Positions 15,004-16,119 of a stretch of 16,119 nt of DNA are shown piece after piece (within the stretch, counting starts at the first letter, position 1; each line of letters opens with the position of its first letter). Below the pieces are notes generated by a model. It was not told the origin of the DNA and did no database searches. It saw nothing but the letters and a program-made list of their open reading frames with translations. Location of the stretch: contig JBDSTZ010000414.1 in NCBI GenBank assembly GCA_039927975.1, positions 1-16,119 on the forward strand. The letters are read 5' to 3'. This DNA is from JBDSTZ01 sp039927975 (GTDB taxonomy: Bacteria > Pseudomonadota > Gammaproteobacteria > Burkholderiales > Burkholderiaceae_D). The position numbers and the translations under genes are program-made.

Positions 15004-15659
15004 GCGGCGAACATGTCAACGGTGGTAGGCGGCGGCGGCAGCAGGTTGCGCACCGGCGCGAAGCTGCGGCGGTGCACCGGGCACGGCCCGTGCGCGCGCA
15101 GCCGTTCCAGATGGAGCTCGGTGCCGTAGCCCTTGTGCTGGTCGAAGCCGTAGTCGGGATAGACCGCGTGCAGCGCCACCAGGGCGGCGTCGCGCGCGGT
15201 CTTGGCCAGGATCGAGGCGGCCGAAATCGCGTGCACCTTGTCGTCGCCTTCGACGATGGCGTGCGCGCGGATCGTCATCAAGGGCACCCGGTTGCCGTCG
15301 ATCAGGCAGACGGTCGGCGCGGTGTGCAGCGACTCGACCGCGCGGCGCATCGCCAGCATGGTCGCCTGCAAGATGTTGAGGGTGTCGATCTCTTCGTGCG
15401 AGCATTCGGCGATCGCCCAGGCCAGCGCGTATTCCTTGATCAGCGGCGCCAGTTCCTCGCGCCGCGCGCCGGTCAGCTTCTTCGAGTCGCGCAAACCATC
15501 GATCGGACGGCGCGGATCGAGGATCACGGCGGCGGCGAACACCGGGCCGGCAAAGGGGCCACGTCCCGCCTCATCGACCCCGCAGACGATATCGTCGAGG
15601 GTGAACGGCAGCTGGGACTTTTTCAGGCCCGGATAAAAATTGACGCGCGCTTTTCTCAT
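15000..15659 (-). CDS. rnhB: Ribonuclease HII
   Basis: RNase HII cuts RNA in RNA-DNA hybrids and starts removal of ribonucleotides from DNA. From the chosen start the protein has 219 residues. It shows GVDEAGRGPFAGPV with catalytic Asp29 and Glu30, DSKKL at 58-62, LIDGNRVP with Asp121, EGDDKVHAISAASILAKTARD (a further acidic ligand around 139-140), and the C-terminal DQHKGYGTELHLERLRAHGP block. An open frame extends 90 codons upstream but overlaps lpxB and has no family similarity. The ATG at 15659 overlaps the lpxB stop as ATGA, implying translational coupling, a common lpxB-rnhB arrangement. Confidence 0.96.
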   Translation of the reverse strand: MRKARVNFYPGLKKSQLPFTLDDIVCGVDEAGRGPFAGPVFAAAVILDPRRPIDGLRDSKKLTGARREELAPLIKEYALAWAIAECSHEEIDTLNILQATMLAMRRAVESLHTAPTVCLIDGNRVPLMTIRAHAIVEGDDKVHAISAASILAKTARDAALVALHAVYPDYGFDQHKGYGTELHLERLRAHGPCPVHRRSFAPVRNLLPPPPTTVDMFAA

Positions 15660-16119
15660 GCTGAACCGGACTTCGACGAGGTGATGATCTTCATGACGGC
15701 CGCCGCGCTCTCCTGCGCGCTGTTGCGCAGCAGGCTGTGGTGCATGTCGGTAAAGCGCTGCACCAGCCGCAGCCGGCCCGGCGCATCGTTCAGCTGCTGC
15801 CACACCGCGTCGGCCATGGCTTGCGGCGTGGCCGCGTTCTGCAGCAGTTCGGGCACGAGGAATTCGCGCGCCAGGATGTTCGGCAAGCCGATCCACGGCT
15901 GGTAGCCCATGTGGCGCATGATTTCCCACGACGCCCGCATCACTTTATACGCGATCACCATCGGCTTCTTGAACAGCGCCACCTCCAGTGTGGCAGTGCC
16001 GGAGGCGACCAGCACCGCGTCGCCGGCCGCAATGGCCGTGTGCGACTGGCCGTCGACCAGCAGCATCTCGACGTCGTTCAGGCCCGCCTGCGCCACCAGC
16101 TGCTTGAAGTAGGCGCGCT
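15656..16119 (-). CDS. lpxB: Lipid-A-disaccharide synthase, C-terminal part, cut by window edge
   Basis: LpxB is a peripheral inner-membrane glycosyltransferase that joins UDP-2,3-diacylglucosamine and lipid X to make the lipid A disaccharide. The last about 154 codons are present; the gene starts beyond the right edge (family length is about 380-390). Visible hallmarks are ASGTATLEVALFKKPMVIAYK, typical of the UDP-sugar binding half, then the LPNILAREFLVPELLQ segment and the helical C-terminus. The stop overlaps the rnhB ATG as ATGA. The lpxD-fabZ-lpxA genes usual for this cluster would lie beyond the edge. Confidence 0.94.
   Translation of the reverse strand, partial: RAYFKQLVAQAGLNDVEMLLVDGQSHTAIAAGDAVLVASGTATLEVALFKKPMVIAYKVMRASWEIMRHMGYQPWIGLPNILAREFLVPELLQNAATPQAMADAVWQQLNDAPGRLRLVQRFTDMHHSLLRNSAQESAAAVMKIITSSKSGSA

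Noticed and set aside
15660..15929. 90-codon N-terminal extension of rnhB
   Set aside because: It lies entirely within lpxB in another frame and is unlike any RNase HII; the ATG at 15659 gives the family N-terminus and an ATGA overlap.

Overview
The window is GC-rich DNA from a betaproteobacterium. Protein sequences and gene order suggest the Burkholderiales, most likely Oxalobacteraceae (Massilia/Duganella/Janthinobacterium-like). The evidence is the guaB-guaA block, a ratA-rnfH pair divergent from smpB, a ppsA/ppsR divergent pair, and lpxB-rnhB followed by a SpoU-type RNA methyltransferase. Eighteen protein genes are supported. guaA is cut by the left edge and lpxB by the right edge. I see no rRNA, tRNA, CRISPR array, insertion sequence or phage gene. 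No gene-free stretch exceeds 300 bases; the longest is 3308-3570.

Layout. 1-2615 (minus): guaB then guaA, the two GMP-branch enzymes of purine synthesis, with a strong hairpin between them. 2774-3307 (plus): a secreted or periplasmic DUF4124 protein divergent from guaB. 3308-3570: an intergenic region with a terminator-like hairpin, a decayed copy of the rnfH gene end and short GGCATGG repeats. 3571-4351 (minus): ratA and rnfH, overlapping. 4470-4919 (plus): smpB, for trans-translation. 4916-6112 (minus): a Bcr/CflA-type drug exporter whose stop codon overlaps that of smpB. 6227-6892 (minus): a short signal peptidase I. 7057-7827: a lower-GC patch with an antitoxin-like ribbon-helix-helix protein that has no toxin gene, and an unrecognised protein. 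7866-9239 (minus): an NfeD-like and a stomatin/paraslipin (SPFH) membrane pair. 9427-12903: ppsA (minus, with a good terminator) and ppsR (plus), the gluconeogenic PEP synthase and the kinase/phosphorylase that switches it. 12928-14124 (minus): a RocR-like receiver-EAL protein. 14178-16119 (minus): lpxB, rnhB and the RNA methyltransferase, tightly packed.

Most of the window is conserved housekeeping sequence. I do not see a clear new multi-gene system. The items most worth a second look are a duplicated rnfH tail, a small array of duplicated start regions before the RNA methyltransferase, an EAL protein lacking the glutamate assigned as general base in RocR, and the low-GC patch at 7057-7827.
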